A stretch of 64,000 nt of DNA from assembly GCF_000764025.1 (NCBI RefSeq), contig NZ_KN234746.1:62001-126000 (forward strand), written 5' to 3'. This DNA comes from Pseudohaliea rubra DSM 19751. Lineage in GTDB: Bacteria; Pseudomonadota; Gammaproteobacteria; Pseudomonadales; Halieaceae. The first letter of the stretch is position 1, and every line of letters starts with the position of its first letter. The notes under the pieces were generated by a model. The model worked only from the letters and a program-made list of their open reading frames with translations. It was not told where the DNA came from and ran no database searches. The position numbers were made by a program, and so were the translations under genes. Below, in pieces: positions 51,464 to 62,076 of the stretch.

Positions 51464-53449
51464 ATGGCGTATTTCATCACCGGTGCCACCGGCTTCATCG
51501 GCACCCATCTCGTCCGGCGGTTGCTGCGCCGGGAAGGCACGCTCTACATCCTCACCCGGGCGGGCTCCCACGCCCGCTTCGACGCGCTGCGCGAGGCCGC
51601 CGGCGACCAGGCCGACCGACTGGTATCGGTCACCGGTGATCTGCGGGAGCCCATGCTGGGCCTGGACAGCAACCTCCTTGCACAGCTGCGCGGGCGCATC
51701 GACCACTTCTTCCACCTCGCCGCCATTTACGATCTGTCCGCCGACGCCGCCTCCCAGGTGGCCACCAACATCGCCGGCACCCGCAATGCCGTGCAGCTTG
51801 CCAGCGCCCTTGAAGCAGGCTGCTTCGAGCACGTCAGTTCCATCGCTGCCGGGGGCCTCTACCCCGGCACCTTCCGCGAAGACATGTTCGAGGAAGCAGA
51901 GGAACTTGATCACCCCTACTTCGCCACCAAACATGAGTCCGAGGGCATCGTGCGCCTCGACTGTGATATCCCCTGGCGCATCTACCGCCCGGGCATGGTC
52001 GTGGGTGATTCAAAAACCGGCGAAATCGACAAGATCGATGGCATCTATTATGTCTTCAAACTGCTGCAGAAGCTGCGCGCGGCGCTCCCTCCCTGGGTGC
52101 CCCTGGTGGGCCTCGAGGGCGGCCGCTTCAACATCGTACCCGTGGACTACGTGGCCGATGCCATGGACCATATCGCTCATCAGGGCGGACTGGACGAGCG
52201 CTGCTTCCACCTCACGGATCCGGAGCACTATTCCCTCGGCGAGCTGATGAATATCTTCGCCAGGGCCGGCCACGCGCCGAGCTTCAGCATGCGTCTGGAC
52301 AGCCGCATCTTCGCCTTTATCCCGCGGGCCGTGCGCGACACGCTGCGCAACCTGCCACCGGTGAAGCGGGTGCTGCGCACGGTGCTGGATGACCTCGGGC
52401 TGCCGGAGTCTGTCGGCCTGTTTCTCAACTATCCCACGCGCTATGACAACCGCGACGCCGAGCGCGCCCTCAAGGGCAGCGGCATTACCGTACCGTCCCT
52501 GCATGACTATGCACCGCGGCTCTGGGACTACTGGGAGCGCAAGCTGGACCCCGACCTGTTCGTGGATCATTCACTGGAGGGCAACGTCAGCGGCAGGAAG
52601 GTGCTCATCACCGGCGCCTCCTCAGGGATCGGCAAAGCAACGGCCCTGCGCCTGGCGGAGGCCGGCGCCCATGTCATCCTGGTCGCCCGCAGCATAGACA
52701 AGCTGGAGGAAACAGCGGCTGAGATCGAAATCGCCGGTGGCTGCGCTTCCCTGCATACGGCGGATGTCTCGCTCCTGGAGGACGTGGACCGGCTGGTAAG
52801 GGAGGTCCTCGAGGCCCACGGCTGCATCGACATCCTCATCAACAATGCGGGCCGCTCGATCCGACGCTCCCTGGAGCTGTCCTTCGACCGCTTCCACGAT
52901 TTCGAGCGAACCATGCAGCTGAACTACTTCGGCGCCATTCGTCTGATCATGGGGCTTGCGCCTTCCATGCTCGCCCAGCGCAGCGGCCAGGTCATCAACA
53001 TCTCTTCGATCAGCGCGCTCATGCCGGCCCCACGCTTCTCGGCCTACGTAGCCTCCAAGTCCGCCCTGGACGCCTGGACCCGCGCCGCAGCCGTGGAGTT
53101 CTCGGACCGCAACTTGCGCTTCACTACCATCAACATGCCGCTGGTGCGCACGCCGATGATCGCCGCTACAGAAGTCTACAACTCCATGCCCATCATCTCC
53201 CCCGAGGAGGCCGCAGACATGGTTGCCGAAGCGGTGATCAAAAAGCCCAAGCGCATCGCCACCCGCCTTGGCATCTCCCTGCAGGTCATGAACGCACTGA
53301 TGCCTCACGTGACGGAAGTCCTTATGAACACCGTGTTCCGCATGTTCGGTGACTCTGCCGCGGCCCGGGGCGAGAAAAAGCCCGAACCGGTGGAAGTTTC
53401 CAATGAACAGGTGGCCCTCGCGGCCCTCATGAAAGGCGTGCACTTCTAG
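51464..53449 (+). CDS. Fatty acyl-CoA reductase (two-domain SDR, Marinobacter type)
   Basis: 661 residues made of two Rossmann domains. The first (about 1-370) is an extended SDR with 'FITGATGFIGTHLVRRLL', Tyr-Lys in 'YFATKHESEG' near 152 and 'RFNIVPVDYVADAMDHIA'. The second (about 378-661) is a classical SDR with 'ITGASSGIGKA' near 384, 'NNAGRS' and 'YVASKSALDAW' near 528. This architecture and length match the Marinobacter fatty acyl-CoA reductase (Maqu_2507), which reduces acyl-CoA to the fatty alcohol in two steps, and mycobacterial homologues. AAGGA precedes the ATG. Fatty alcohols feed wax ester synthesis; a wax synthase is not in the window. Confidence 0.85.
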   Translation: MAYFITGATGFIGTHLVRRLLRREGTLYILTRAGSHARFDALREAAGDQADRLVSVTGDLREPMLGLDSNLLAQLRGRIDHFFHLAAIYDLSADAASQVATNIAGTRNAVQLASALEAGCFEHVSSIAAGGLYPGTFREDMFEEAEELDHPYFATKHESEGIVRLDCDIPWRIYRPGMVVGDSKTGEIDKIDGIYYVFKLLQKLRAALPPWVPLVGLEGGRFNIVPVDYVADAMDHIAHQGGLDERCFHLTDPEHYSLGELMNIFARAGHAPSFSMRLDSRIFAFIPRAVRDTLRNLPPVKRVLRTVLDDLGLPESVGLFLNYPTRYDNRDAERALKGSGITVPSLHDYAPRLWDYWERKLDPDLFVDHSLEGNVSGRKVLITGASSGIGKATALRLAEAGAHVILVARSIDKLEETAAEIEIAGGCASLHTADVSLLEDVDRLVREVLEAHGCIDILINNAGRSIRRSLELSFDRFHDFERTMQLNYFGAIRLIMGLAPSMLAQRSGQVINISSISALMPAPRFSAYVASKSALDAWTRAAAVEFSDRNLRFTTINMPLVRTPMIAATEVYNSMPIISPEEAADMVAEAVIKKPKRIATRLGISLQVMNALMPHVTEVLMNTVFRMFGDSAAARGEKKPEPVEVSNEQVALAALMKGVHF

Positions 53450-53850
53450 CGCATGCCCTGCCCTTCGTCGGAGGTCGCGTCCAGGCCGGCCTGCATGTTC
53501 GCCGCAATGCGGCTGGCAAGGCGCCGGGCGCGCTCGGCCACGGGCCCGGCGTAATAACTATCGAGGGTCTCGGTGAACAGCGCGAGCCAGCGCTCGAAGT
53601 CCGCAGCGCTGAAGGGCCGCCGCGCATGAACGGCGCGGTGGATGTTCATGGTGTGGCGCTGGTAGCCGCCGCGTTCGCCGAGAAGCATCTTGCGCCAGTA
53701 AGCGCGAATGCGCGGCAGATGCGTCGGGAGATCGATAGCGGCGGCATCGATGAAGATGGGTCTCAGCGCCGGATCAGCGAGGAGCCGCGCATAGAAGCGG
53801 TCAACGAAGGCAGCGATCTGCTCCGGGCTGTCGAGATCCGGCCGGGGCAC
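53446..53850 (-). CDS. Group III truncated haemoglobin
   Basis: 134 residues from GTG 53850, sharing one base with the der stop (TAGTG). 'FVDRFYARLLADPALRPIF' is the family opening, 'LPRIRAYWRKMLLG' contains the E-helix region, 'NIHRAVHARRPFSAADFERWLALF' has the proximal-His region of group III (trHbP), with 'YYAGPVAERARRLASRIA' ending it. It binds haem and oxygen or NO; roles in microaerobic respiration or nitrosative stress are known for Campylobacter Ctb. The stop overlaps the convergent acyl-CoA reductase end. Confidence 0.85.
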   Translation of the reverse strand: MPRPDLDSPEQIAAFVDRFYARLLADPALRPIFIDAAAIDLPTHLPRIRAYWRKMLLGERGGYQRHTMNIHRAVHARRPFSAADFERWLALFTETLDSYYAGPVAERARRLASRIAANMQAGLDATSDEGQGMR

Positions 53851-55268
53851 TAGCGGTCTTTCTTGCGTTGACGGCGCTTTTTATCCTTTTTCACGTGGGC
53901 CATAAGCCGCCGTTTGCGGGCCTGCTGGCGCGGAGACAGGGTATTGCGGCGCCCGGCGTAGGGGTTATCACCGGAGCGCAGCTCCACGCGAACGGGAGTG
54001 CCCGAGAGTGACAGCGCCCGCGCGAAGGTCTTCTCAAGATAGCGCCGGTAGCTGGCGGGGATGTTATCGGTGCCGCTGCCATGAATAACAATAACCGGCG
54101 GGTTGCGTCCGCCGGCATGGGCGTAACGCAGCTTGCTGCGCCGGCCGGCCACCATGGGGGGCGGGTGCTCGGCCAGCGCGTCCTGGAGAATGCGCGTGAG
54201 CCGGTTCGTCGACAGGGGCCGGGTCGCCGCCTCGTAGGCGGCGTCGATGGCGCCGAAGAGGAGACCCACGCCCGAACCATGGAGCGCCGAGATAAAATAG
54301 GTCTCAGCGTAATCGACGAAACGCAGCCGGCGCTCGAGTTCGCTTTTCATCCGCTCGCGCTGCTCAGGCTCCAGACCGTCCCACTTGTTCACCGCCAGCA
54401 CAAGGGCGCGCCCGGCCTCGATACAATGCCCCAGCAGGTGCAGGTCCTGGTCTACGAGGCCCTCGCTGCCGTCCATAAGCAGCACGACGACGTTGGCCTT
54501 GTCGATGGCCTGGAGCGTTTTGACGATGGAGAACTTCTCCACGGTTTCGCGCACGTTCTTGCGCCGGCGCACACCCGCGGTATCGATCAGCATATACGGG
54601 GCACCATCGCGTTCGAAGTCGATGAAGACACTGTCGCGCGTCGTGCCGGGCTGGTCGAAGACTACAACCCGCTCCTCGCCGAGGAGCCGGTTCACGAGGG
54701 TACTCTTGCCAACATTCGGCCGCCCCACCACCGCCACGCGAACCCGGTCTTCCTCAGCCTCGGGCGCAGCGTCCGCGGGCGGGAACGAGACCAGAACGCT
54801 CTCAATGAGCGCGCGCACCCCCCGGCCGTGGCTTGCGGCAATGCGGTAGCAGTCTTCGATGCCGAGGCGATAGAAATCGCTGGCCGCCACCTCCGGATCC
54901 AGGCCATCGACTTTGTTCACCACCAGGTCGAACGGTTTGCCCCGGCGGCGGAGCTCCCGCACCAGCTGCTCGTCGCCGGCGGCAAGGCCCGCCCGGCCGT
55001 CGACCAGCAGCAGTACGCGGTCTGCTTCCTCGATGGCCGCCAGGGACTGGCCGGCCATGGCCGCGTCGATGCCGGCCTCGTCGCCGCTGATGCCGCCGGT
55101 GTCGATGACGATGAAGCGGTGGTCGCCGCTCACGCCCTCGCCGTATTTGCGGTCCCGGGTCAGCCCCGGAAGGTCGGCGACCAGTGCATCACGGCTGCGC
55201 GTCAGCTGGTTGAAGAGGGTCGACTTGCCCACGTTGGGGCGGCCGACCAGGGCGATGACCGGAAGCAT
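53850..55268 (-). CDS. der: Ribosome-assembly GTPase Der (EngA)
   Basis: 472 residues with two tandem G domains: '[18 protein letters not shown]' near 5-22, 'DTGG' and 'NKVDG', then '[19 protein letters not shown]', 'DTAG' and 'NKWDG' from about 180. A KH-like C-terminal domain with '[10 protein letters not shown]' and a Lys/Arg-rich tail follows. The double-G arrangement is unique to Der, which acts in 50S subunit maturation. It lies after bamB with a six-base gap, the standard order. Confidence 0.97.
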   Translation of the reverse strand: MLPVIALVGRPNVGKSTLFNQLTRSRDALVADLPGLTRDRKYGEGVSGDHRFIVIDTGGISGDEAGIDAAMAGQSLAAIEEADRVLLLVDGRAGLAAGDEQLVRELRRRGKPFDLVVNKVDGLDPEVAASDFYRLGIEDCYRIAASHGRGVRALIESVLVSFPPADAAPEAEEDRVRVAVVGRPNVGKSTLVNRLLGEERVVVFDQPGTTRDSVFIDFERDGAPYMLIDTAGVRRRKNVRETVEKFSIVKTLQAIDKANVVVLLMDGSEGLVDQDLHLLGHCIEAGRALVLAVNKWDGLEPEQRERMKSELERRLRFVDYAETYFISALHGSGVGLLFGAIDAAYEAATRPLSTNRLTRILQDALAEHPPPMVAGRRSKLRYAHAGGRNPPVIVIHGSGTDNIPASYRRYLEKTFARALSLSGTPVRVELRSGDNPYAGRRNTLSPRQQARKRRLMAHVKKDKKRRQRKKDR

Positions 55269-55274
55269 AAGGCA

Positions 55275-56453
55275 TCAGTCCCTGGGAGTGATCTCGTAGG
55301 CCACGAGCTTGCCGCTGTTGCCGAAGACATAGAGCAGGTTGCCGTCCGCGAGCATGTCTGCACGGGCTCCGTCGCCATCAACACGGGTCCGGCCCACGAA
55401 CTCGCCGTCGACCTGGGAAAGGATGTGCAGATAACCCTGATAATCGGTAACCGCCAGGTAAGAACTGACCGGCGTCGGCCGGGACAGTTCGCGGAAGGCG
55501 AGCGCCGGCTGCTCCCAGCGCATACCCTGGCCGTCACGCAGATAGGCTGTAATCGTGCCGTCGTCATCGGCCACGTAAACATTGCCGAAGCCCTGGGATA
55601 CCCCGGAAAAAGAAGACACGTTGCGCTGCCATAGCTTGCGGCCACTGCGGAGATCCAGCGCCGTGAGCCGGCCCTGGTAGCTGGCAGCGTAGAGCTCCGA
55701 GCCCTGGATGGTCATGGTGCCGTCGATGTCGACGATGCGCTCGATCTCCGAGCGGCCCTGGGCGATGGCTACGCGCGCCTCCCAGGAGACCGCGCCACTG
55801 GGCGCATCGAAGGCCAGCACCCGTCCGTTGGCGAAGCCGGCATAGACGGTGCCCTCGCGGAGGATCGGCGTGCTGGTGCCGCGCATGGTCAGCACCGGCA
55901 CATTACTGTCATAGCTCCAGAGCCGTTCGCCGGTGTCGTGATCCAGACCGTGAAGTTTGCCGTCGTAGGTCTGGGCCACCACTATCTGGCCGTCACCCTG
56001 CGGTGGCGCCAGCACCTCACCGCTGACCCGCGCCGACCAGCGCACGCTGCCGTCCTCGGCATCCAGCCGCAGCACTTCACCGTCGGTGCTGCCGAGATAC
56101 AGGTTACCGTCATAGTAGCCGACACCGCCGGAAAGGCCAGTCTCGACCTTCTCGCGCCAGCGGGTGCGGCCGCCGTCACGCTCGATCGCACGCACCTGGC
56201 CATCCACAGAGGCAGCGTAGATCATTGTGCCGGCAATCACCGGCTGCAGCTTGTACAGACCCTTGCCCTGCCCGTCACCGATAGACACGGACCAGCGTCG
56301 ATCGATATTCACCCGGGTATCGATGCCGACAAGCTCGGCGGGCTTGCGCGGATCCTCGTCGTCGCCCCGATCGAACCAGCCCCCGATCGTACTGCAACCC
56401 GCGACCAGGGGCAGCAGCGCAGCAAGCCAGGCAGCGCGCAAGCTGGCACTCAT
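55275..56453 (-). CDS. bamB: Outer-membrane assembly lipoprotein BamB
   Basis: 392 residues with lipobox 'LLPLVAGC' (Cys near 20), then an eight-blade PQQ-like propeller with repeated 'G..y.g...g.v.alD...G...W' units ('VYAGFANGRVLAFDAPSGAVSWEAR', seen in parts). BamB is the lipoprotein scaffold of the BAM complex that inserts beta-barrels. It is translationally coupled to the YfgM-type gene upstream (ATGA) and precedes der. Confidence 0.95.
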   Translation of the reverse strand: MSASLRAAWLAALLPLVAGCSTIGGWFDRGDDEDPRKPAELVGIDTRVNIDRRWSVSIGDGQGKGLYKLQPVIAGTMIYAASVDGQVRAIERDGGRTRWREKVETGLSGGVGYYDGNLYLGSTDGEVLRLDAEDGSVRWSARVSGEVLAPPQGDGQIVVAQTYDGKLHGLDHDTGERLWSYDSNVPVLTMRGTSTPILREGTVYAGFANGRVLAFDAPSGAVSWEARVAIAQGRSEIERIVDIDGTMTIQGSELYAASYQGRLTALDLRSGRKLWQRNVSSFSGVSQGFGNVYVADDDGTITAYLRDGQGMRWEQPALAFRELSRPTPVSSYLAVTDYQGYLHILSQVDGEFVGRTRVDGDGARADMLADGNLLYVFGNSGKLVAYEITPRD

Positions 56454-57118
56454 CCCTGCGCTCCCGCCGTCGGCGGCTGCGGGTTCAGGTAATCGAGCTT
56501 CTCGGCAAGGCCCGGCAGCGGCCGGGCCGGGTCGGCAAGGGACTGAGCCTCGCGGTAGGCCGCGGAGGCCTCGTCATCACGACCAGCGGCCAGAAGCACG
56601 TCTCCCCGGGCCATGGCGTAGGCACCGGCATAAGGATTGGCCCCGTCGGTGACCAGCAGCGCAAGCGCATCCTCCGTATCGCCGCGGGCCGCCAGGAGCC
56701 GCCCGAGGCGGAGCTTGGCGACGCGGTGCAGGTCCTCTTTCGGTGACGTCTCGGCGAGCACGGTGCGCAATGCAGCCTCTGCCGCGCCGAGATCACCGTC
56801 GGCCACATGCAGCCGCGCCAGGTGCAGTTCCGCAAAGCGGGCGTAGGCCGTGCCGTCATACTCGGTGGCGAGGCGGGTGGCCAGCGCCTCCCCCGCAGCG
56901 GCGTCACCGCTCTGCTCCGACGCCCCGAGGGTGTCGAGAAACTGCTGAAACAGCATCGAGGCCGCTTCGGCCTGCGCCTGCTGCCGGGCCTGCCAGCCCT
57001 GCCAGCCGGAGCCCACGGCCACGGCGAGAAGGACAGCGACCAGAGTGCTGGTGCCGTTCTCCTTCCACCAGCGCTTGAGCGCCTCGACCTGTTCTTCTTC
57101 CGTCCGGTAACTTTCCAC
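56450..57118 (-). CDS. yfgM: YfgM-type tetratricopeptide membrane protein
   Basis: 222 residues from GTG 57118, one base after the hisS stop; AAGGA is seven bases upstream. A short cytoplasmic segment ('TEEEQVEALKRWWKENG') leads to a membrane helix ('TSTLVAVLLAVAVGSGWQG'), then a periplasmic TPR region ('AELHLARLHVADGDLGAAEAAL' in part). This is the TPR_21/YfgM family, an ancillary subunit of the SecYEG translocon that binds PpiD. Position between hisS and bamB is standard. Confidence 0.9.
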   Translation of the reverse strand: MESYRTEEEQVEALKRWWKENGTSTLVAVLLAVAVGSGWQGWQARQQAQAEAASMLFQQFLDTLGASEQSGDAAAGEALATRLATEYDGTAYARFAELHLARLHVADGDLGAAEAALRTVLAETSPKEDLHRVAKLRLGRLLAARGDTEDALALLVTDGANPYAGAYAMARGDVLLAAGRDDEASAAYREAQSLADPARPLPGLAEKLDYLNPQPPTAGAQG

Positions 57119-57119
57119 G

Positions 57120-58394
57120 TCAATGTCCTTGCGTCATGGTTTCGGCCAGCGCAGCCGCCAGCTCACCCAGCGGCAGGCGGCGCTGCTCGCCGCCACGGAG
57201 CGGCTTCAGCACCACCTCGCCGGCGGCGACCTCGTCGTCGCCCCAGACCAGCGCCAACGGGGCGCCGCTCCTGTCGGCCTTCTTCAACTGGCTTTTGAAG
57301 CTGCCGCCGCCCGCGTGCCGGTGGATGCGCGCCGTCGGCAGCGCATCGCGCAGCCGCTCGGTCTCGGCCAGGGCCACGCGCTCGGCGGCATCGCCGACGG
57401 CGACCACGTACAGGTCCGGTGCCGTAACCGCCGGCGCCACGCCGAGAGCCTCACGCAGGAGCACCAGCCGCTCAAGGCCCATGGCGAAACCGATGCCCGG
57501 CGTCGCCTTGCCGCCGAGCTGGGCCACCAGACCGTCATAGCGGCCGCCGGCACAGACCGTGCCCTGGGCGCCGAGGGCCCCGGTGACCCATTCGAAGACC
57601 GTCTTGTTGTAGTAGTCGAGACCGCGCACGAGTCGCGGATTGTGCACGAAAGCAATGCCCGCTGCATCCAGCAGGGAGCAGAGGCGCTCGAAATCCGCCG
57701 CTGCCTCCGCGTCCAGGTAGTCAGCCAGGGCCGGAGCGCCATCGAGCACCGCCTGGGTGCCGGCGTCCTTGCTGTCGAGAATGCGCAGCGGGTTGCTCTC
57801 AAGGCGCCGCTGACTGTCGGCGTCGAGAGCGTCGCGGTGCTGCGCGAGGTAGCTGACCAGCGCCTCCCGGTAGCGGGCCCGGGCCTCCGGGGCACCAATG
57901 GAGTTCAGCTCAAGGCGCACAGCGTCGTCGATACCCAGCTGACGCCAGAGCCGCGCGGAGAGCGCAATCAGCTCGGCGTCGATATCGGGCGCGGCGTAGC
58001 CAAAGGCCTCAGCGCCGATCTGGTGAAACTGGCGCTGGCGCCCCTTTTGTGGGCGCTCGTAGCGGAACATGGGGCCGCCATACCAGAGCCGGCAGGGGCT
58101 CGCGAGGAGGTTCTGCTGGATCGCCGCGCGCACGCACCCCGCGGTGCCCTCAGGCCGCAGCGACAGGCTGTCGCCGTGGCGATCCTCGAAGCTGTACATT
58201 TCCTTTTCGACGATGTCCGTGACTTCGCCGATGGAACGCCTGAACAGGTCCGTCTGCTCCACGAGGGGCAGGCGCACCTCGCCATAACCATAGCTGGCAA
58301 GGAGCCGGGCAGCGGTCTCTTCGACCTCCCGCCACCGCAAAGCCTCATCGGGCAGGATGTCGTTCATCCCGCGGATCGCGCGAATGGGATTCAT
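57120..58394 (-). CDS. hisS: Histidyl-tRNA synthetase
   Basis: 424 residues. ATG 58394 is chosen as it begins '[17 protein letters not shown]'; the frame extends upstream without meaning. Class II motifs: '[13 protein letters not shown]' (motif 2 region), '[24 protein letters not shown]', the histidine-A sequences '[13 protein letters not shown]' and '[13 protein letters not shown]', and motif 3 '[11 protein letters not shown]'. It charges tRNA-His in the cytoplasm. It lies 28 bases after ispG, as usual. Confidence 0.97.
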   Translation of the reverse strand: MNPIRAIRGMNDILPDEALRWREVEETAARLLASYGYGEVRLPLVEQTDLFRRSIGEVTDIVEKEMYSFEDRHGDSLSLRPEGTAGCVRAAIQQNLLASPCRLWYGGPMFRYERPQKGRQRQFHQIGAEAFGYAAPDIDAELIALSARLWRQLGIDDAVRLELNSIGAPEARARYREALVSYLAQHRDALDADSQRRLESNPLRILDSKDAGTQAVLDGAPALADYLDAEAAADFERLCSLLDAAGIAFVHNPRLVRGLDYYNKTVFEWVTGALGAQGTVCAGGRYDGLVAQLGGKATPGIGFAMGLERLVLLREALGVAPAVTAPDLYVVAVGDAAERVALAETERLRDALPTARIHRHAGGGSFKSQLKKADRSGAPLALVWGDDEVAAGEVVLKPLRGGEQRRLPLGELAAALAETMTQGH

Positions 58395-58422
58395 AGCTTG
58401 TCCTGCGTCGTGCCGGCGGGTT

Positions 58423-59553
58423 TCACCCGGTGCTCTTGAGGATGACCGCCTCTTCCTGTCGCGCACGCTCCGCCTCAAGGCTGGCCGCGCGCTCGCGGAT
58501 AACCTGCTCGAGGTGGTCGATGAAGTCGGTGTTGCTGACCTTGTGGTCAGGCTCGCCGCCGACGTAGATAAGGTTGCTCGGGGACGCGCCTGTGAGACCG
58601 ACATCGGCCTCCCGGGCCTCGCCAGGACCATTGACGATGCAACCGATGACCGCCACGTCCATCGGCGTGCGGATGTCTTCAAGGCGCTGCTCAAGGCTGT
58701 TCATGGTGCCGATGACATCAAAGTTCTGCCGCGAGCAGCTCGGACAGGCAATGAAGTTGATGCCGTTGGCGCGCAGCTTGAGGCTCTTGAGGATCTCGAA
58801 ACCGACCTTGATCTCCTCCACGGGATCCGCGGCAAGGGAGATGCGGATCGTATCGCCGATACCCTCGTAGAGCAGCATGCCGAGACCCACGGCGGACTTC
58901 ACAGTGCCACCGCGCAGGCCGCCGGCCTCGGTAATGCCAAGGTGCAGGGGCTGCTCGATCTGCTTTGCCAGCAGCCGGTAAGCGTCTACGGCCATGAAGA
59001 CCTCCGAGGCCTTAACGCTGACCTTGAAGTCCTGATAATCGTGCTTGTCGAGGATATCCACGTGATGCAGGGCCGATTCCACCAGCGCCTCCGCCGTGGG
59101 CTCGCCGTATTTGCGCTGCAGATCCTTACCGAGGGAGCCGGCGTTGACGCCAATACGAATGGGAATACCTTTATCTCGGGCGCAGGCGATCACCTCGCGC
59201 ACCTTGTCGTCACGGCCGATGTTGCCCGGATTGATACGCAGGCAGTCAACGCCGTACTCGGCCACCTTGAGGGCAATGCGGTGGTCGAAGTGGATATCGG
59301 CCACCAGGGGAACGTCGACCTGGGCGCGAATGGCCCTGAAGGCCTCTGCGGCCTCCATGCTCGGCACGGACACACGGACGATGTCGCCGCCGGCGTCGGC
59401 GATCGCCTGCACCTGCGCCACCGTGGCGGCGACATCGCAGGTCTCTGTGTTGGTCATGCTCTGCACGCTGATCGGCGCATCACCACCGACGGCAACTTTA
59501 CCGACGTGGATCTGGCGGCTCTTGCGACGCTGGATCGGGGAACTGTGGCTCAT
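58423..59553 (-). CDS. ispG: 4-hydroxy-3-methylbut-2-enyl diphosphate synthase
   Basis: 376 residues. '[18 protein letters not shown]' opens the TIM-barrel domain; the [4Fe-4S] cluster Cys are in '[14 protein letters not shown]' and '[11 protein letters not shown]'. It converts MEcPP to HMBPP in the MEP isoprenoid pathway, using flavodoxin or ferredoxin electrons. ATG 59553 is used; the open upstream frame runs into pilW. The gene directly follows pilW by 26 bases; rodZ, which commonly stands between them, is not there. Confidence 0.97.
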   Translation of the reverse strand: MSHSSPIQRRKSRQIHVGKVAVGGDAPISVQSMTNTETCDVAATVAQVQAIADAGGDIVRVSVPSMEAAEAFRAIRAQVDVPLVADIHFDHRIALKVAEYGVDCLRINPGNIGRDDKVREVIACARDKGIPIRIGVNAGSLGKDLQRKYGEPTAEALVESALHHVDILDKHDYQDFKVSVKASEVFMAVDAYRLLAKQIEQPLHLGITEAGGLRGGTVKSAVGLGMLLYEGIGDTIRISLAADPVEEIKVGFEILKSLKLRANGINFIACPSCSRQNFDVIGTMNSLEQRLEDIRTPMDVAVIGCIVNGPGEAREADVGLTGASPSNLIYVGGEPDHKVSNTDFIDHLEQVIRERAASLEAERARQEEAVILKSTG

Positions 59554-59579
59554 GACTATGCCTCGACTGCTAGCTGCCT

Positions 59580-60356
59580 TCAGGGTGCGCCCGCTTCGGC
59601 CTGCTGGCGCTGCCAGGCGGCGTACTCCGGCGAATCCGGATAGAGGTTGCGCAGCGCCAGGGCGTAGCTGCCCTCGGCGTCGCGGTTGCCCGTGGCCGCG
59701 GCCAGGCGGATACCGAGCCACAGGCCGCGCGCACTCTGCCGGCGTACCGCCGCCCGGTAACCAGTATAGTAGTCACCGGCGCGTACGTAATCCCCCGCGT
59801 CGAAGCGCAGTTCCGCCAGCTCCAGGAGCGCGATGCGGTTGCTGCGGTCCATGGACAGAGCCCGCACGAAGGCCTCCTCGGCAAGTACCGGCTTATCGAG
59901 GGCCTTGCGACACAGGCCGAGGTTGACGAAGGCCTGAGGTCTGGCTTCGTAGAGCGAATCCTTGATCACACGCTCCAGCTGCTCTTCGGCCTCGGCAAAG
60001 CGCTCCTCACCGAACAGGAACGCCGCATAATTGTTTCTCGCCCGGGAAAAATCACGATCCAGGCTGATGGCCTTGCGGAAGTTTTCTTCGGCGAGCTCCC
60101 ATTCCCCGGTGCTCTGGTAGACCAGGGCGAAGGCCTCGTAGATCTCCGGTTCGCGGTCGTTCAGGTTCACGGCGATCTTGAGATTTCGCTTGGCGTCCTC
60201 CCAGTTGCCCTGGCCGATATAGGAGCGCGCCAGCTCGACGCGCTGGCGCATGGCCTCGTCCGGCGCCGGCGGGTTGGTATACACGGTCTCCCGCTCCGTG
60301 ATGCAGCCGGCGAGCAGCAGCCCGAGAACGATGGCAGCCCCGGCGCGCAGGGCCAT
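59580..60356 (-). CDS. pilW: Type IV pilus biogenesis/stability lipoprotein PilW (PilF)
   Basis: 258 residues with lipobox 'GLLLAGC' (Cys near 18), followed by six or so TPR units ('[21 protein letters not shown]', '[21 protein letters not shown]' and others, each quoted in part). PilW/PilF is the pilotin that places the PilQ secretin in the outer membrane. It shares one base with the rlmN stop (TGATG). Other pilus genes are not in the window; they are normally elsewhere. Confidence 0.92.
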   Translation of the reverse strand: MALRAGAAIVLGLLLAGCITERETVYTNPPAPDEAMRQRVELARSYIGQGNWEDAKRNLKIAVNLNDREPEIYEAFALVYQSTGEWELAEENFRKAISLDRDFSRARNNYAAFLFGEERFAEAEEQLERVIKDSLYEARPQAFVNLGLCRKALDKPVLAEEAFVRALSMDRSNRIALLELAELRFDAGDYVRAGDYYTGYRAAVRRQSARGLWLGIRLAAATGNRDAEGSYALALRNLYPDSPEYAAWQRQQAEAGAP

Positions 60357-61519
60357 CAGAGGGCGTTACCGATTGCCGCGGAGCGACGGTAACGCTCATT
60401 GCGTCGCGTGCGGTCCTCCACCTGCCCGACCAGCTGCCCGCAGGCGGCGTCGATGTCGTCGCCCCGGGTGGTGCGCACTGTCACCCGCAGCCCCGCATCC
60501 ACCAGCACCTTCCAGAAGCGCGAGACGGCATTGCCGCTCGGACGCTCGAAGCCGCTGTTGGGGAAAGGGTTGAAGGGGATCAGGTTCACCTTGCAGGGGT
60601 AGTCCGCAAGGAGCGCCACCAGTTCCCGGGCGTGCTCCGGCTGGTCGTTCACACCCGCAAGCAGCGTGTACTCGATGGTCACCACGCGCTTCGTATCGCT
60701 CTGCGCGTCGATGTAGCGCCTCGCGCTGGCCAGCAGCTCCGCCACCGGGTACCGCTTGTTAATGGGCACGATACGGCTGCGCAGCGCATCGTTCGGCGCG
60801 TGCAGGGAGATCGCCAGGCTGGCCTCTGTGTAGCGATGCAACTCGTCGAGGGCCGGTAGCACCCCGGAGGTACTCAAGGTAACCCGGCGCTTGGAGATGC
60901 CGTAACCGAAGTCGTCCATCATCAGGTTCATGGCGGCGACGACGTTATCGAAATTGAGTAGCGGTTCGCCCATGCCCATGAATACAACGTTGGTGACCAC
61001 GCGATCCTTACCGGCCTTGAAGGCCTTGTAGGAGTCGATGGCCAGCCAGAGCTGGCCGACGATTTCCGCAGCCGTGAGGTTACGCTGAAAACCCTGCTTG
61101 CCCGTGGAGCAGAACTTGCAATCGAGGCTGCAGCCTACCTGCGAGGAGACGCAGAGCGTGGCCCGATCGCCATCGGGGATGAGCACGGTCTCCACCAGCG
61201 CACCACCGTCCACGCGCACCAGCCACTTACGGGTGCCGTCGGTGGAGTCGCTCTGGCTGGCCACCTCCGGCGGGCGCACTTCAGCAATGGCCGCGAGCCT
61301 GTCGCGCAGGGCCTTTGACAGGTTGGTCATCGCTGCAAAGTCGGTCACGCCCTCGTGGTGCATCCACTTGAGCAGCTGCTGAGCGCGGAAGGCCTTCTCG
61401 CCGATCTCCTCGAACCAGGACGCCAGCCACGGACGCGGCATGCCGAGGAGGTTGACCTTCCCGGCGCTCCCGGTCTGGCCACGCTCCTGGCTGGCACTGC
61501 TGACGATGACGGCGTCCAC
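60356..61519 (-). CDS. rlmN: Dual-specificity RNA methyltransferase RlmN
   Basis: 387 residues from GTG 61519. The radical-SAM CxxxCxxC motif is '[14 protein letters not shown]' near 130; '[19 protein letters not shown]' (GGE-like), the resolving Cys in '[11 protein letters not shown]' and the N-terminal '[24 protein letters not shown]' (seen in part) complete the family picture. It methylates C2 of A2503 in 23S rRNA and A37 of some tRNAs. Position between ndk and pilW is conserved. Confidence 0.97.
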   Translation of the reverse strand: MDAVIVSSASQERGQTGSAGKVNLLGMPRPWLASWFEEIGEKAFRAQQLLKWMHHEGVTDFAAMTNLSKALRDRLAAIAEVRPPEVASQSDSTDGTRKWLVRVDGGALVETVLIPDGDRATLCVSSQVGCSLDCKFCSTGKQGFQRNLTAAEIVGQLWLAIDSYKAFKAGKDRVVTNVVFMGMGEPLLNFDNVVAAMNLMMDDFGYGISKRRVTLSTSGVLPALDELHRYTEASLAISLHAPNDALRSRIVPINKRYPVAELLASARRYIDAQSDTKRVVTIEYTLLAGVNDQPEHARELVALLADYPCKVNLIPFNPFPNSGFERPSGNAVSRFWKVLVDAGLRVTVRTTRGDDIDAACGQLVGQVEDRTRRNERYRRSAAIGNAL

Positions 61520-61543
61520 TGGCCTTCTCCGCTTCCCGCCTGC

Positions 61544-61972
61544 CTAGTCCCGCGGGCAGAGTTCGCTGGCGGCAAAGAAGTAGGCGATCTCGCGCTCCGC
61601 CGAGGCCGGGGAATCGGAGCCGTGCACCGCATTGGCGTCGATGGACTCGGCAAAATCGGCACGGATCGTGCCCGCCTCTGCTTCCTGAGGGTTGGTAGCA
61701 CCCATAAGCTCGCGATTCTTGGCGATAGCGCCCTCACCCTCGAGGACCTGGACGACCACCGGACCAGAGGTCATGAAAGCTACAAGGTCGTTGTAGAAAG
61801 GACGCTCCTTGTGCTCGGCGTAGAAACCACCGGCCACCGCTTCCGACAGGCGCAGCATCTTCGCCGCGACGATCGTCAGGCCGGCGTCTTCGAAACGGCT
61901 GTAGATCCTGCCGATCACGTTTTTGCCGACGGCATCGGGCTTGACGATGGAAAGGGTGCGTTCAACGGCCAT
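61544..61972 (-). CDS. ndk: Nucleoside diphosphate kinase
   Basis: 142 residues. '[15 protein letters not shown]' opens the protein, the phosphorylated His is in '[16 protein letters not shown]' (His117), and '[12 protein letters not shown]' is the usual loop. It transfers gamma-phosphate among nucleotides. ATG 61972 is preceded by a purine-rich site. It lies 104 bases after iscS; the isc and hsc genes often found there are absent. Confidence 0.97.
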   Translation of the reverse strand: MAVERTLSIVKPDAVGKNVIGRIYSRFEDAGLTIVAAKMLRLSEAVAGGFYAEHKERPFYNDLVAFMTSGPVVVQVLEGEGAIAKNRELMGATNPQEAEAGTIRADFAESIDANAVHGSDSPASAEREIAYFFAASELCPRD

Positions 61973-62076
61973 CAGGGTTCTCCAGCTGAAAGAATGGTCA
62001 GGGGGGCGTGGACCCACAGCGGCCCCGCCCGGGGGCGCACATTATACGCTGCCTGCGGCGCGGTTTCAGCCATCTT

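Noticed and set aside
54081-55634. A 517-codon plus-strand frame
   Set aside because: Antisense to der and the end of bamB, both certain.
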